From: Thermodesulfobacteriota bacterium
GTDB lineage: Bacteria; Desulfobacterota; WTBG01; CAIYCZ01; CAIRTM01
Length of the DNA: 64,000 nucleotides
Direction of reading: 5' to 3'
Assembly: GCA_028278025.1 (NCBI GenBank)
Contig: JANQFE010000072.1
Coordinates: 1 to 64,000, forward strand
Every line of letters starts with the position of its first letter. Position 1 is the stretch's first letter. Positions 9,282 to 17,738 of this stretch are shown in pieces. The notes below the pieces were generated by a model that was given only the letters and a program-made list of their open reading frames with translations, ran no database searches and was not told where the DNA came from. The position numbers and the translations under genes are program-made.

Positions 9282-10445
9282 TCAGATGCCGGCTTTTTCC
9301 CTGAGCGCATCGGCCATATCGGTCTTCTCCCAGGTGAACCCTTCTTCCTCGCGCCCAAAATGTCCGTAGGCCGCCGTCCGTTTGAATACCGGCCGCAACA
9401 GCTTCAGATGCTTTATGATCTGGGCCGGTCTGAAATCAAATACCTCGTTCAGTATCTTGGCAATATCATCCGGGGGTATCTTGCTGGTACCGAACGTGTT
9501 GATCATCACCGATACCGGCCGGGCCACCCCGATCGCATAGGCCAGCTGCACCTCGCAGTGCGTGGCCAGCTCTGCCGCCACCACATTTTTGGCCACATAC
9601 CGGGCCATATAGGAGGCTGAACGGTCTACCTTGGAGGGGTCTTTGCCGGAAAAGGCTCCCCCGCCATGGCTGCCCTGGCCTCCGTAGGTGTCACAGATAA
9701 TTTTGCGTCCCGTCAAACCGCAGTCCCCCTGGGGTCCCCCGACCACAAAGCGTCCCGTGGCATTGATGTGAAACTTGGTCTTCTCATCCATCATATCCTC
9801 CGGGATCACCTTCCTGATCACCTCTTCTATGATCCCCTCCTTGAGCACCTTGTCCTTTACCTGCGGCGTGTGCTGGGAGGCTATAACCACGGCATCCACC
9901 CGCACCGGCTTTTTCTCCTGGTACTCTATGGTGACCTGGCTCTTGCCGTCCGGACGCAGAAAATCAAGGGTGCCCTCTTTTCTCACAAATGCCAGCCTTC
10001 TGGTCAGTCCGTGGGCAAACTGTATCGGCATGGGCATCAGCTCCGGCGTCTCGTTGCAGGCATAGCCGAACATCAGCCCCTGGTCTCCGGCACCCTGCTC
10101 GTGGCCGGCATGCTCATCCACTCCCATGGCAATGTCCGGTGATTGCTTGTCAACCGAGCTCATCACCGCGCAGGTCTCCCAGTCAAAGCCCATGGCAGAA
10201 TCATTATAGCCGATCTCCTTGATGGTTTCGCGCACTATGTCGGGAAAGCTCACATAGCAATCCGTGGTGATCTCTCCGGCAATCATTGCCAGCCCCGTGG
10301 TAACCAGCGTCTCGCAGGCTACCCGGCAGCGCTTATCTTGGGCCATGATGGCATCAAGCACTGAATCCGATATCTGGTCGGCTACCTTGTCAGGATGCCC
10401 TTCGGTTATCGATTCTGAGGTGAATAAAAAATTTGTCATTGCCAT
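9282..10445 (-). CDS. metK: S-adenosylmethionine synthetase
   Basis: MetK makes SAM from methionine and ATP. The 387-residue protein shows the family signatures: [18 protein letters not shown] at the N-terminus, [13 protein letters not shown], and the glycine-rich [23 protein letters not shown]. Cytoplasmic, usually a tetramer. I take the ATG at 10445 because GGAGG sits 11 bases before it; a TTG six codons earlier overlaps that ribosome binding site. A good sigma-70 promoter lies at 10502-10530 and a terminator at 9220-9256, so it is probably a single-gene transcript. I looked for a SAM riboswitch in the leader and saw none: the predicted leader is only about 50 bases. The product would feed the many methyltransferases and radical SAM enzymes downstream in the window. 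Confidence 0.97.
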   Translation of the reverse strand: MAMTNFLFTSESITEGHPDKVADQISDSVLDAIMAQDKRCRVACETLVTTGLAMIAGEITTDCYVSFPDIVRETIKEIGYNDSAMGFDWETCAVMSSVDKQSPDIAMGVDEHAGHEQGAGDQGLMFGYACNETPELMPMPIQFAHGLTRRLAFVRKEGTLDFLRPDGKSQVTIEYQEKKPVRVDAVVIASQHTPQVKDKVLKEGIIEEVIRKVIPEDMMDEKTKFHINATGRFVVGGPQGDCGLTGRKIICDTYGGQGSHGGGAFSGKDPSKVDRSASYMARYVAKNVVAAELATHCEVQLAYAIGVARPVSVMINTFGTSKIPPDDIAKILNEVFDFRPAQIIKHLKLLRPVFKRTAAYGHFGREEEGFTWEKTDMADALREKAGI

Positions 10446-10501
10446 AATATTACACGCCTCCAAAATAATATTTATGTGATATTTAATTAAAGTAAACTAT
10501 T

Positions 10502-10530
10502 TTTATAAAATAAATTCTTTAAGAAGTCAA
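10502..10530 (-). promoter_or_regulatory. Sigma-70 promoter of metK
   Basis: On the minus strand, TTGACT (10525-10530) and TATAAA (10502-10507) are 17 bases apart, close to the vegetative consensus. Transcription would start near 10495, about 50 bases before the metK ATG at 10445. Sequence is AT-rich as expected. Confidence 0.7.
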
Positions 10531-10821
10531 ATTAAAAAAATATTGGTTTCTATATAACTTCTCGCATGTTTATTCATTATGGGGAAACCAGACCCCAATA
10601 TCGGAAGAAAATCTTATAACTTAAACCGGAATTACTACCCCTCTATAAAACAGCAAAGGTGCTGAAAAATCATGCTGAATGAGGCGCACTCTTAGTATAC
10701 GCAGCAGATAGGCCTTTTCCAATAGCTCCGCTCCCCCCTTTATTAATTAAAGCATTTATGCTATTGGTTTAATTTCTGCTATAGGTATCTCTGTTTTTAG
10801 ACGAAATTAAACATAAAATGC
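10531..10821. other. Intergenic region between divergent metK and the IMPase gene
   Basis: No gene, RNA family or strong hairpin was recognised in these 290 bases. The sequence is AT-rich near both ends with a more mixed centre. It was searched for the SAM-I core (GATGAAACCC/GGCAACC type elements) on the minus strand without success. The promoter of the plus-strand gene must lie here, but I could not pick a convincing one. Confidence 0.5.
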
Positions 10822-11661
10822 TTGTTTTTAACCAATTCAAATCCAAACTCTTGGGAGGAACGCACAATAGTTGATAAACATATTATTCAGGCCGGTCTTG
10901 AAGCAGTTAAAAGGGGCGGGGCAGTCCTTCGGGATAATTTTGGAAAAGCTCAAAAAATTTCCTACAAAGGGAAACTGGACCTGGTAACTGATACAGATTG
11001 TCTCTCCGAGGATACAATTGTAGGTTTTTTGAAGCGGGAATTTCCTGAACATGGTATCCTGGCCGAAGAGCGCCGCGAGATACAGAGCCGCTCTGCCTAC
11101 AGGTGGATCCTTGATCCCCTGGACGGCACAACAAACTTTGCCCACGGGTACCCCTTTTTCTGTGTTTCACTGGCGTGTGAATTAAATAGTGAAATCGTCT
11201 GGGGGGCTGTCTATGACCCCCTGCGGGATGAGCTCTTTACGGCTGAACTGCAACAAGGTGCTGAGCTGAATGGAACCCCTCTGCGGGTATCAACAACAGA
11301 TGATATTGGCCAGGCCCTGCTGTGCACCGGCTTTCCCTATGATGTCCAGGAGAGTGACGATAACAATTTAAATCATTTTGAAAACTTTATAAAAGTTTGT
11401 AGGGCCATCCGCCGGGACGGCTCTGCAGCTCTTGATCTCTGTTATGTTGCCATGGGCCGTTTTGACGGTTTCTGGGAAATGAAACTTAATCCCTGGGATA
11501 TTGCAGCCGGATGCCTGCTGGTTGCCGAATCAGGTGGTACAGTAACAAATTTCGACGGAAAGCCCTGTGACATCACCACGGGTGAAGTAGCAGCCTCAAA
11601 TTCACGGATACATGCTGAAATGGTGAGGGTCCTATCTTTAGGAAGGTGTGATACTGCATGA
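10822..11661 (+). CDS. Inositol monophosphatase family phosphatase (SuhB/CysQ-like)
   Basis: A Mg2+-dependent sugar/inositol phosphatase. Family motifs are the metal site KLDLVTDTD, EE in ILAEERRE, DPLDGTTNFAHGYPF (catalytic metal ligands) and the distal WDIAAGCLLVAESGG. The longest frame begins with TTG at 10822 and gives 279 residues, but that codon has no ribosome binding site. GGAGG at 10854-10858 is spaced 8 bases before an in-frame ATA at 10867, and homology to the family begins right there (VDKHIIQAGLEAV), giving 264 residues. The true start may therefore be a rare ATA codon. The gene overlaps the following transglycosylase gene by ATGA. Substrate may be inositol-1-phosphate or another sugar phosphate. 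Confidence 0.9.
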   Translation: MFLTNSNPNSWEERTIVDKHIIQAGLEAVKRGGAVLRDNFGKAQKISYKGKLDLVTDTDCLSEDTIVGFLKREFPEHGILAEERREIQSRSAYRWILDPLDGTTNFAHGYPFFCVSLACELNSEIVWGAVYDPLRDELFTAELQQGAELNGTPLRVSTTDDIGQALLCTGFPYDVQESDDNNLNHFENFIKVCRAIRRDGSAALDLCYVAMGRFDGFWEMKLNPWDIAAGCLLVAESGGTVTNFDGKPCDITTGEVAASNSRIHAEMVRVLSLGRCDTA

Positions 11662-12227
11662 ACAAAATAATTTTTACCGGCTTATGTATGCTTGCTGCCC
11701 TGGTCGCCCACAGCAGGTGCAGCGCCGACATTTATAAATTTGTTGATGAACACGGGGTTATTCATTTTACCAATACCCCTACGCATAAAAAATATCGCCT
11801 GATATTAAAAGAGGGCCGGAAAACAGGTTATAATGAGAAGCGCTTTGACCATATAATCAAGCCTTTGTGCAGAAAATATAGTATTGACACTAATCTTGTT
11901 AAAGCAGTTATTAAGGCCGAATCAGACTTCGACCCCTATGCTGTTTCTAAAAAAGGTGCCCAGGGGCTTATGCAGCTCATGCCGCAAAAGGCCCGGGAGC
12001 TCAACATATCAGACCCGTTTGACCCCCGAGAAAATTTAAAAGGCGGGATTAGCTATCTCAGGAACCTTCTTGACAGATTCAAGGGGGATACAACCCTGGC
12101 ACTCGCAGCCTATAATGCCGGTGAAAATGCGGTACTGCAATACAATAAAGTCCCCCCTTTTAAGGAAACCCGCAATTATATTGAAAAAGTCATGAAATAT
12201 AAAAAATTCTTCCAGGCAATGTATTAG
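11658..12227 (+). CDS. Lytic transglycosylase, SLT domain with DUF4124
   Basis: The 189-residue exported enzyme should cleave peptidoglycan glycan strands in the periplasm. A signal peptide covers about residues 1-23 ([19 protein letters not shown]). A short DUF4124-type strand segment follows ([18 protein letters not shown], 24-41), then the SLT domain from about 60 to the end. The catalytic Glu lies in [14 protein letters not shown], followed by [18 protein letters not shown] and [14 protein letters not shown]. This compact DUF4124-SLT form is common in Desulfobacterota and relatives. Its start overlaps the IMPase stop by four bases and dut begins 7 bases after it, so the three genes are probably an operon. 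Confidence 0.93.
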   Translation: MNKIIFTGLCMLAALVAHSRCSADIYKFVDEHGVIHFTNTPTHKKYRLILKEGRKTGYNEKRFDHIIKPLCRKYSIDTNLVKAVIKAESDFDPYAVSKKGAQGLMQLMPQKARELNISDPFDPRENLKGGISYLRNLLDRFKGDTTLALAAYNAGENAVLQYNKVPPFKETRNYIEKVMKYKKFFQAMY

Positions 12228-12234
12228 GTTTATT

Positions 12235-12684
12235 ATGGATAAGATCACAATTGAAGTAAAAAAACTTTCCGGCTGTGAAGACCTGCCCCTTCCTCAATAC
12301 ATGACCCCTCACGCTGCCGGCATGGATGTGTGTGCAGCAGTTGATACAGAAGTTGTTTTACAACCAGGCAAAAGGATTTTAATTCCTACCGGTATTGCTA
12401 TTGCTTTGCCCACCGGGTTTGAAGCCCAGATCAGGCCGCGCAGCGGCCTGGCAGTAAAGCATGGTATCGGCCTGCTCAACGCTCCCGGTACCATTGATGC
12501 AGACTACCGGGGTGAGATAAAAATAATCATGATAAACCACGGCGATGAGCCTTTTAAGGTTCAGCGCGGTGACCGGATCGCCCAAATGGTTATTCATAAA
12601 GTCGAAAACACTGAGTGGCAAAGCGTGGATGAACTGCCGCCCTCAGACCGCGAAGCCGGCGGCTTCGGCTCTACCGGAACATGA
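12235..12684 (+). CDS. dut: Deoxyuridine 5'-triphosphate nucleotidohydrolase
   Basis: dUTPase hydrolyses dUTP to dUMP and pyrophosphate, keeping uracil out of DNA and supplying thymidylate synthesis. All five trimeric-dUTPase motifs are visible in the 149 residues: AAGMDVCA (1), [12 protein letters not shown] (2), [13 protein letters not shown] (3, with the catalytic Asp), [10 protein letters not shown] (4) and the C-terminal glycine-rich [10 protein letters not shown] (5). Length is normal. It is the third gene of the plus-strand group with the IMPase-type phosphatase and the lytic transglycosylase, with only 7 bases before it. Confidence 0.96.
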   Translation: MDKITIEVKKLSGCEDLPLPQYMTPHAAGMDVCAAVDTEVVLQPGKRILIPTGIAIALPTGFEAQIRPRSGLAVKHGIGLLNAPGTIDADYRGEIKIIMINHGDEPFKVQRGDRIAQMVIHKVENTEWQSVDELPPSDREAGGFGSTGT

Positions 12685-12714
12685 TGTGCTCATAATGGGG
12701 TCGAACAACACCTT

Positions 12715-13200
12715 TCAAAAACGTGAAGGGGTTTCCACCGGGGGATAGTTATTTCTTTCTGAAACAGGAAATCCCGGAGCACCGTTTTCATCATATTCAC
12801 TTGTCCGCTGCCGGTATTTTTCAATTGTATCATCCAAAAACTGTGCCCATTGAATGGTGATTATTCTATCGTACTCCCCATAGTCATAATAGATTTCACA
12901 GAGCAAATTATTTGTCCGGGAGTAAATTTTCTCCATAATGAGTAAACCCTTTGGGTTGTAATTCCTCCACCTCCCGGTCTTTTCCCGGCCATCCCGGCAT
13001 TCAAATTCAAAACGTGATCCGTCTTTATAGAACCTCCTTGCCGGCCCTTCCTTTTTGCCGTTTTTGTACAGCAGTTCTTTCTTGACCCTACCATTCCTGT
13101 AGTATGTTTTGGTTATTCCCTCTCTCTTTCCTTCAGCATTATAATGAGCTTCTTCCTTTAATTTACGAGAAAGGAGATAAAACTTTTTTTTAGTAGTCAT
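12715..13200 (-). CDS. MORN-repeat / YwqK-like protein
   Basis: The 161-residue protein carries about four MORN-like repeats, e.g. NAEGKREGITKTYYRNGRV, YKNGKKEGPARRFYKDGSR, FECRDGREKTGRWRNYNPKG, followed by less regular copies (MEKIYSRTNNLLCEIYYDYG). This resembles the YwqK/MORN antitoxin-like family. No signal peptide or membrane segment is seen. MORN repeats form beta-hairpin rods that bind proteins or lipids, but no function can be assigned. It converges on dut with 30 bases between stops, and its upstream region holds the possible RNA described separately. Confidence 0.75.
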   Translation of the reverse strand: MTTKKKFYLLSRKLKEEAHYNAEGKREGITKTYYRNGRVKKELLYKNGKKEGPARRFYKDGSRFEFECRDGREKTGRWRNYNPKGLLIMEKIYSRTNNLLCEIYYDYGEYDRIITIQWAQFLDDTIEKYRQRTSEYDENGAPGFPVSERNNYPPVETPSRF

Positions 13201-13293
13201 ATCCTGCTCTTACAGAAGGGGAAGTTTTGAAACTATTTGAACTAGACCCAAAGGAATATCCGGGATCAGGCTAACCCATCATTAACAATTTGC

Positions 13294-13322
13294 TTGCATA
13301 AAGCATAAACTTTTCCTATAAT
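13294..13322 (+). promoter_or_regulatory. Sigma-70-like promoter with no gene downstream
   Basis: TTGCAT (13294-13299) and a perfect TATAAT (13317-13322) are 17 bases apart on the plus strand. No plus-strand open reading frame of any size follows. Transcription would start near 13329. Confidence 0.55.
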
Positions 13323-13328
13323 TTTTCA

Positions 13329-13480
13329 ATAAAAATCATGTATCATTCTGTAGACCTGGTAGAAAACGGGGTGGTAAAAAGGAGGCGGCCGGGTTGAAGG
13401 AAACCCCACCTGACCGCAGTAATCATAGAATAGATGGTAAAATACAGTAGCGAAACAATACGGGAAGTGTCCCGGTTTTT
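13329..13480 (+). ncRNA. Candidate small RNA, unidentified
   Basis: A transcript of about 150 bases would run from the promoter at 13294-13322 to a hairpin CGGGA-AGTG-TCCCG (13461-13474) followed by GTTTTT. A central nested stem (GCGG/CCGC enclosing GGGTT/AACCC) is predicted by eye. I do not recognise tmRNA, 6S, SRP RNA, RNase P or a known riboswitch. The alternative is a palindromic repeat remnant, since the terminal hairpin resembles REP-type elements. Low confidence. Confidence 0.3.
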
Positions 13481-13582
13481 CCGTAAAAGACTCTTTTGAA
13501 CCCTGAAAATCCTTATTATTGGGCCTATTTTAAGGGATTCTTAAAAATATTACAGATGGTTAGCTTGGCCGACCCCGTTTGT

Positions 13583-14074
13583 TTAGAATACCTTAAAATA
13601 TTTACATAAAGCAGCTAGTATAACGAAGGACATGAGCGAAATATAAATATAGGTTTGTCTGCACTTCCACCATACTGCCTTTTTCTCACCATCCTCATGG
13701 TATATCTGAAATTCTACATTACCCATAGAGTTTTCAATCAGGTGTGCCATTACTTGAGCGAAAATATACATCGAAGACTCGAATGCGTGAGTATATTTGT
13801 GCATGGTATGATCACGAAAACAGAATATTAACATTAGAAAGAATATACCGACGCAACCGAGGAGTTGCATTTCCACGTTTTCAGTATTTATTATGAATGC
13901 TAACAAGCCAGAAAATGCCACCAATGAGTAGTTAAGGAGTTGATGCCTTAATTTGTCAATATGATTAATTTTCTCATCTGCCTTGTTGTAAAGATTCTGA
14001 ACATAGGCAACCTTTTCAGAAACATTATCAGAAGGTTTAAGAACCAAAGTTTTGTTTTTGGCCTCAAATTTCAT
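13583..14074 (-). CDS. Small membrane protein of unknown function
   Basis: The 163-residue protein is not recognised. A soluble N-terminus with coiled-coil tendency (SEKVAYVQNLYNKADEKINHIDKLRHQ) is followed by three hydrophobic segments at about residues 46-64 (LNYSLVAFSGLLAFIINT), 71-88 (LLGCVGIFFLMLIFCF) and 140-160 (YIYISLMSFVILAALCKYF). A polar loop of about 50 residues lies between the second and third. AAGGGG before the ATG at 14074 supports the start. It is isolated, with gene-free stretches of more than 300 bases on both sides, which is typical of accessory genes. The layout recalls small SLATT-like membrane proteins near defence genes, but I see no partner and do not assign that. Confidence 0.65.
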   Translation of the reverse strand: MKFEAKNKTLVLKPSDNVSEKVAYVQNLYNKADEKINHIDKLRHQLLNYSLVAFSGLLAFIINTENVEMQLLGCVGIFFLMLIFCFRDHTMHKYTHAFESSMYIFAQVMAHLIENSMGNVEFQIYHEDGEKKAVWWKCRQTYIYISLMSFVILAALCKYFKVF

Positions 14075-14371
14075 AGAAATCCCCTTTCATTTTTTACAGA
14101 CTTCTGGCGTCTTTATATAATTCAACAACATAGCCAGTAGATTACAATAACCTTTTAAGACAATAAGGGACTTCCCATAATAATGTTGAGATGCAGCAGT
14201 GGATTACATAATTCCATAAGGTATGCCGAGAATAGCCCGAGTCGTAATAGCTAAATATCATCACCATATTCCCCAGCGGAGTAATAATAGAGCGGTTGTC
14301 TTCTTTGATGATGAAGGCCAAGGTGTCAATTTAAATTAAAACCCTAGGCGGACCCCATGCTCCGCATACGC
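14075..14371. other. Gene-free stretch
   Basis: Apart from the start region of the membrane-protein gene and the comEA-type terminator at its right edge, I see no gene, repeat or RNA in these 300 bases. Confidence 0.5.
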
Positions 14372-14402
14372 AAAAAAGGGCAGGGACAAAGCCCTGCCCT
14401 TT
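14372..14402 (-). terminator. Rho-independent terminator of the ComEA-like gene
   Basis: A perfect 11-base-pair stem (AAAGGGCAGGG at 14375-14385 with its complement at 14392-14402, loop 6) is followed on the minus strand by extra T residues, making a six-T tract. It begins 15 bases after the stop codon at 14417. It would stop transcription in either direction. Confidence 0.88.
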
Positions 14403-14416
14403 ACGAGGAGGGGCAG

Positions 14417-14764
14417 CTATTTCTTTACTTTTTTCAATGTGCTTTCACCATCAAGCACAATATAGTCTTTGATTTTCTCCAGGGTCTTTTTGCCGACTCC
14501 TTTTACCTTGCCAAGCTCCGCTGATGATTTAAAATTGCCCTGCTGGCTGCGATAGGCAATAATATTCTCCGCGGTCTTTTTACCTACCCCCGGCAGCATT
14601 TTCAGCTGTTTTACATCGGCAGTATTGATGTTGAGTTTGCCCTCAATTTGTTCAGCTTTTTTTGCCGATGCCGTCTTCTCTGCTGCCAAAACAGGCATTG
14701 TCAAAAAACAAAAAATAATAATTGCTGTTACTACGGTAAATAATTTGTTGGTGGGTTGCATCAT
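14417..14764 (-). CDS. ComEA-like exported helix-hairpin-helix DNA-binding protein
   Basis: The 115-residue protein has an N-terminal signal peptide (hydrophobic core TVVTAIIIFCFLTMPVLA, about residues 10-27). Two tandem helix-hairpin-helix motifs of the ComEA type follow: LNINTADVKQLKMLPGVGKKTAENIIAYR and FKSSAELGKVKGVGKKTLEKIKDYI. ComEA-family proteins bind double-stranded DNA non-specifically outside the cytoplasm and help DNA uptake. Short one-domain forms like this are widespread in Gram-negatives and their role is less certain. An AGGAGG-type ribosome binding site precedes the ATG. No competence genes are in the window. It has its own terminator, so it is probably a single-gene unit. 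Confidence 0.88.
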   Translation of the reverse strand: MMQPTNKLFTVVTAIIIFCFLTMPVLAAEKTASAKKAEQIEGKLNINTADVKQLKMLPGVGKKTAENIIAYRSQQGNFKSSAELGKVKGVGKKTLEKIKDYIVLDGESTLKKVKK

Positions 14765-15017
14765 GGGCCCTCCTTTTGAAATGTTATACTTTTTTGCCCA
14801 TACACAGTAGTATGGACATCAATAATTATTACCGCCACAGTATCAAAAAAACAGCTCCTGTCAATCGCCCCATCGGGTTATATTTGCATTTTTTTTGGCT
14901 TATTTTTGAAGAAAAATAAGGCTATATTTAGGCTGTCCACAGGGTATGTTTCTAATAAAGATTGTGCTATATGTTTGCAAAGTCATAAAAACAACTACCA
15001 TATTTTAGATTAGCTGT

Positions 15018-15863
15018 ATGAATGAACAAAAAACGGTAAGTGTTATAATTCCAACTTATAATCGGGCCTGCGTTTTGAAGGAGGCCATAGATTCTGTTCT
15101 GGCGCAAACCTATAGGGACTTTGAGCTTATTGTTGTGGATGACGGCTCAACTGATGACACCTCTGAAATGCTGTCCGCATTTGCAGATAACATTTCAACA
15201 ATCACAACCTTTCACAGAGGTCCCAGCGCAGCCCGCAATGCAGGTATTAATGCATCCCGGGGAGAATGGATCGCTTTTCTTGATTCTGATGACCTCTGGC
15301 TAAAGGACAAACTGAAAAAACAACTTGATTTTTTTACACAAAACCCCGAGTATTACATTTCCCAGACCGAAGAAATCTGGATACGCAACGGGGTCCGGGT
15401 TAACCCCCGCAACAAACATAAAAAATATTCGGGCTGGATCTTTGAACACTGTCTTCCGCTGTGCATTGTAAGTCCGTCTGCCGTGATGATTCACCGCAGC
15501 ATATTTGATAAAATCGGACTGTTTGATGAAACCATGCCGGCCTGTGAAGATTATGACCTGTGGCTTCGCATCGCTGTTCATTACCCCATACATCTCATTG
15601 ATGAACCCCTGATTACAAAAAGAGGGGGCCACGCCGACCAGCAATCAAGAAAGATCAAACACCTCGACAGGTACAGGATCCAGGCCTTGTGCAAGATAAT
15701 GCAGAATGCGGAGCTAAGCACTTCTCAATATTCCAAAGCTTATAAAGTGCTCAAAAAAAAATGTACAATCTATGCTAACGGCTGTCTCAAACGGGGCAAA
15801 AACCAGGAGGCCCGTAAATATTCTCAGCTTCCTGATCAGTACAAAAATCCCAAGGCTGGTTAA
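15018..15863 (+). CDS. Family 2 glycosyltransferase
   Basis: The 281-residue protein is a GT2 (GT-A fold) transferase. The N-terminus KTVSVIIPTYNRACVLKEAI and the downstream VVDDGSTDDT bind the nucleotide sugar. SAARNAGI and the DxD-type motif FLDSDDLW supply the metal site, and ACEDYDLWLRIA near residue 180 is the usual catalytic-base region. No membrane segment is seen, so it should act on the cytoplasmic face of the membrane. It probably acts in glycan or lipopolysaccharide assembly, but it is separated from the main glycan locus by about 9 kb. The acyl-CoA synthetase gene follows 51 bases later. Confidence 0.9.
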   Translation: MNEQKTVSVIIPTYNRACVLKEAIDSVLAQTYRDFELIVVDDGSTDDTSEMLSAFADNISTITTFHRGPSAARNAGINASRGEWIAFLDSDDLWLKDKLKKQLDFFTQNPEYYISQTEEIWIRNGVRVNPRNKHKKYSGWIFEHCLPLCIVSPSAVMIHRSIFDKIGLFDETMPACEDYDLWLRIAVHYPIHLIDEPLITKRGGHADQQSRKIKHLDRYRIQALCKIMQNAELSTSQYSKAYKVLKKKCTIYANGCLKRGKNQEARKYSQLPDQYKNPKAG

Positions 15864-15914
15864 AATCCTGATTCCGGAAATGTAAATGTTTATTTTTCAT
15901 GGATTGCACGGGGT

Positions 15915-17441
15915 TTGAGGAAAACAATGCATCTATTTGGCTTTCTTGATGATACGGCGCAGCACTATCCCGACAAAACCGCTGTAATCTGCGACCGCGC
16001 ACGCATAACCTATAAGCGCTTACATGAAAGAGTCAGCCTGCTTACAGGAGCGTTGCATGCCTCCGGCGTAACAAAGGGCACAAAAACAGGTGTTCTCTGT
16101 TACAATTCAATTGAGTATATTGAAATTATATTTGCGCTTATGAAGCTTGGTGCTGTTTGTGTACCGCTCAATTACCGCTTAACCGCCAACGAAATCACCG
16201 CCCTTATTGAACATTCCGGCATAACAGCCCTCTTTTACGATGGGGCTCTGCAGGCCCAGGTTCCCTTTGGCAGCAGGGACATCACAACATATATAACCAT
16301 CGGCAACCAGCAAACACAGGGTGCCGTTTCATATGATTCACTTTTTACCGGCAGCAAACCCGATGTGCCCGACATACAGGTTGTTGAAGACGATGAAGCG
16401 TTTATCCTCTATACCGCCGGGACAACCGGAAGCCCCAAGGGGGTTGTGCTGACCCACGGCAACTGCATTGCTAATACGCAAAACTATACGGATGCTTACG
16501 GCATGGTCCCCGCTGATATTGAGCTTGCCCCTACACCGCTTTTTCACACGTCCACTTTAGGACGTATCTTCTCCTATGTGGCAAATGCAGCCACATTCAT
16601 TCTATGCAGTAAATTTGATCCCGGGCAGTGTCTTGACATTATCCAAAATGAAAAAGTCACCTCCATTACCCAGGCGCCGACCATGTACCACATGCTGTTT
16701 GTTGCTGCAAAAAACAAAAGTCGGGATACCGGTTCGGTCCGGCGCGTTGTAACCGGGGCATCGCTCATGAGCCCGCAGGCCAAAAAGCAGCTCAAAGAAC
16801 TTTTTCCCCAGGCAGCCTTTTTTGACCTGTATGGGTTGACCGAGGCAGCCCCGGGGGTCAGTATCCTCAAGCCGGCAGACTTTTTTAGCAAACCGGAGAG
16901 TGTGGGCATGCCCATGCGCAACGTTGAGATAATGATATTAAAGGATCAAAGCGAACCGGCCCGGACAGGCCAGATCGGTGAGATATTGTGCCGCGGGCCT
17001 AATATAATGAAAGGATATTACAGAAACGAGCAGGCTACCGCACGGGTGCTACGGAACGGGTGGCTGCATACCGGTGATATGGGCACGCTGGATGATGAGG
17101 GCTTTCTCTATATTGTGGGCCGCAAAAAAGACATCATCATAAGCGGCGGCACAAATGTGTATCCGGTAGAGATCGAAACAGCCCTTATGCAGCATCCGGC
17201 TGTAGATGATGCAACCGTATTCGGTGTCGCGGACGAGACCTGGGGTGAAAAAATTGTTGCTGCGGTTGTAGTGAAGCCGGACAGGTCCTGCACAGCTAAA
17301 ACACTTTTTGATTTCTGCCGACAGCAGCTTGCAGGCTTTAAATGCCCACGCGATTTTTTATTTGTTAACGCCCTGCCGCGCAATGCCGCTCAAAAAGTCC
17401 TAAAAAGCGAACTTCAAAAGGTTTATGGCAAGCATTCGTGA
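15915..17441 (+). CDS. Acyl-CoA synthetase (AMP-forming ANL family)
   Basis: The 508-residue enzyme belongs to the class I AMP-binding family, which activates a carboxylic acid as acyl-AMP and then as the CoA thioester. The phosphate-binding loop is LYTAGTTGSPKGVVLTHGN (near 160), followed by FDLYGLTEAAP (near 310), the hinge GWLHTGDMGTLDDEGFLYIVGRKKD (near 380-405) and a C-terminal Lys in the AAQKVLKSEL segment. Size and motifs fit medium- to long-chain fatty-acid or aromatic-acid CoA ligases; the acid is not determinable. It follows the GT2 gene closely on the same strand. Confidence 0.9.
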   Translation: MRKTMHLFGFLDDTAQHYPDKTAVICDRARITYKRLHERVSLLTGALHASGVTKGTKTGVLCYNSIEYIEIIFALMKLGAVCVPLNYRLTANEITALIEHSGITALFYDGALQAQVPFGSRDITTYITIGNQQTQGAVSYDSLFTGSKPDVPDIQVVEDDEAFILYTAGTTGSPKGVVLTHGNCIANTQNYTDAYGMVPADIELAPTPLFHTSTLGRIFSYVANAATFILCSKFDPGQCLDIIQNEKVTSITQAPTMYHMLFVAAKNKSRDTGSVRRVVTGASLMSPQAKKQLKELFPQAAFFDLYGLTEAAPGVSILKPADFFSKPESVGMPMRNVEIMILKDQSEPARTGQIGEILCRGPNIMKGYYRNEQATARVLRNGWLHTGDMGTLDDEGFLYIVGRKKDIIISGGTNVYPVEIETALMQHPAVDDATVFGVADETWGEKIVAAVVVKPDRSCTAKTLFDFCRQQLAGFKCPRDFLFVNALPRNAAQKVLKSELQKVYGKHS

Positions 17442-17738
17442 ACAGGGAACAAGAAAATTAAAAAGTGCTGAGTAACGAGTCTTAAACTAAAAACAACGGA
17501 CTACAAAAAACTTGCTACCGACGTTTTAATAACTTTAGGCATTTTAGCTCACTTTAGTGCACTTTAGGCATTTCGTTTGTTTTCTCATTACTCAGAACTA
17601 TTATTTAGACTTTTAACCTCTTTACCTCTTAGCCTTTTGATCTTACTCACCAGCAACCAGAGTTTTCTTTTATTGGCAAATAGCTCAAATTACTATATGG
17701 TAATACATATCCAACAATAATTATTAAACGGCTGCATT
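17442..17738. other. AT-rich intergenic region with short direct repeats
   Basis: No gene is visible in these 297 bases. ACTTTAGGCATTT occurs twice (17532-17544 and 17561-17573), with a third ACTTTAG at 17551, within an AT-rich stretch. The repeats could be regulator sites for larC or a decayed repeat. No hairpin followed by a T-run was found after the acyl-CoA synthetase gene. Confidence 0.5.

Larger units (their letters stand above)
13201..13582. other. 380-base gene-free region with promoter and hairpin signals
   Basis: No protein gene is supported here. On the plus strand it contains a promoter-like pair (13294-13322), a stretch able to form stems (for example GCGG...GGGTT...AACCC...CCGC around 13386-13420), and a short hairpin followed by five T (13461-13480). 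It also resembles the palindromic flanks left by REP-associated (Y1) transposases. See the separate ncRNA candidate. Confidence 0.5.

Noticed and set aside
9666..10142. 158-codon plus-strand frame across metK
   Set aside because: Antisense shadow of metK with no motif of its own; metK motifs explain the coding signal.
10464..10750. Possible SAM riboswitch upstream of metK
   Set aside because: No SAM-I, SAM-II or SAH core sequences are visible on the minus strand, and a good promoter at 10502-10530 leaves a leader of only about 50 bases.
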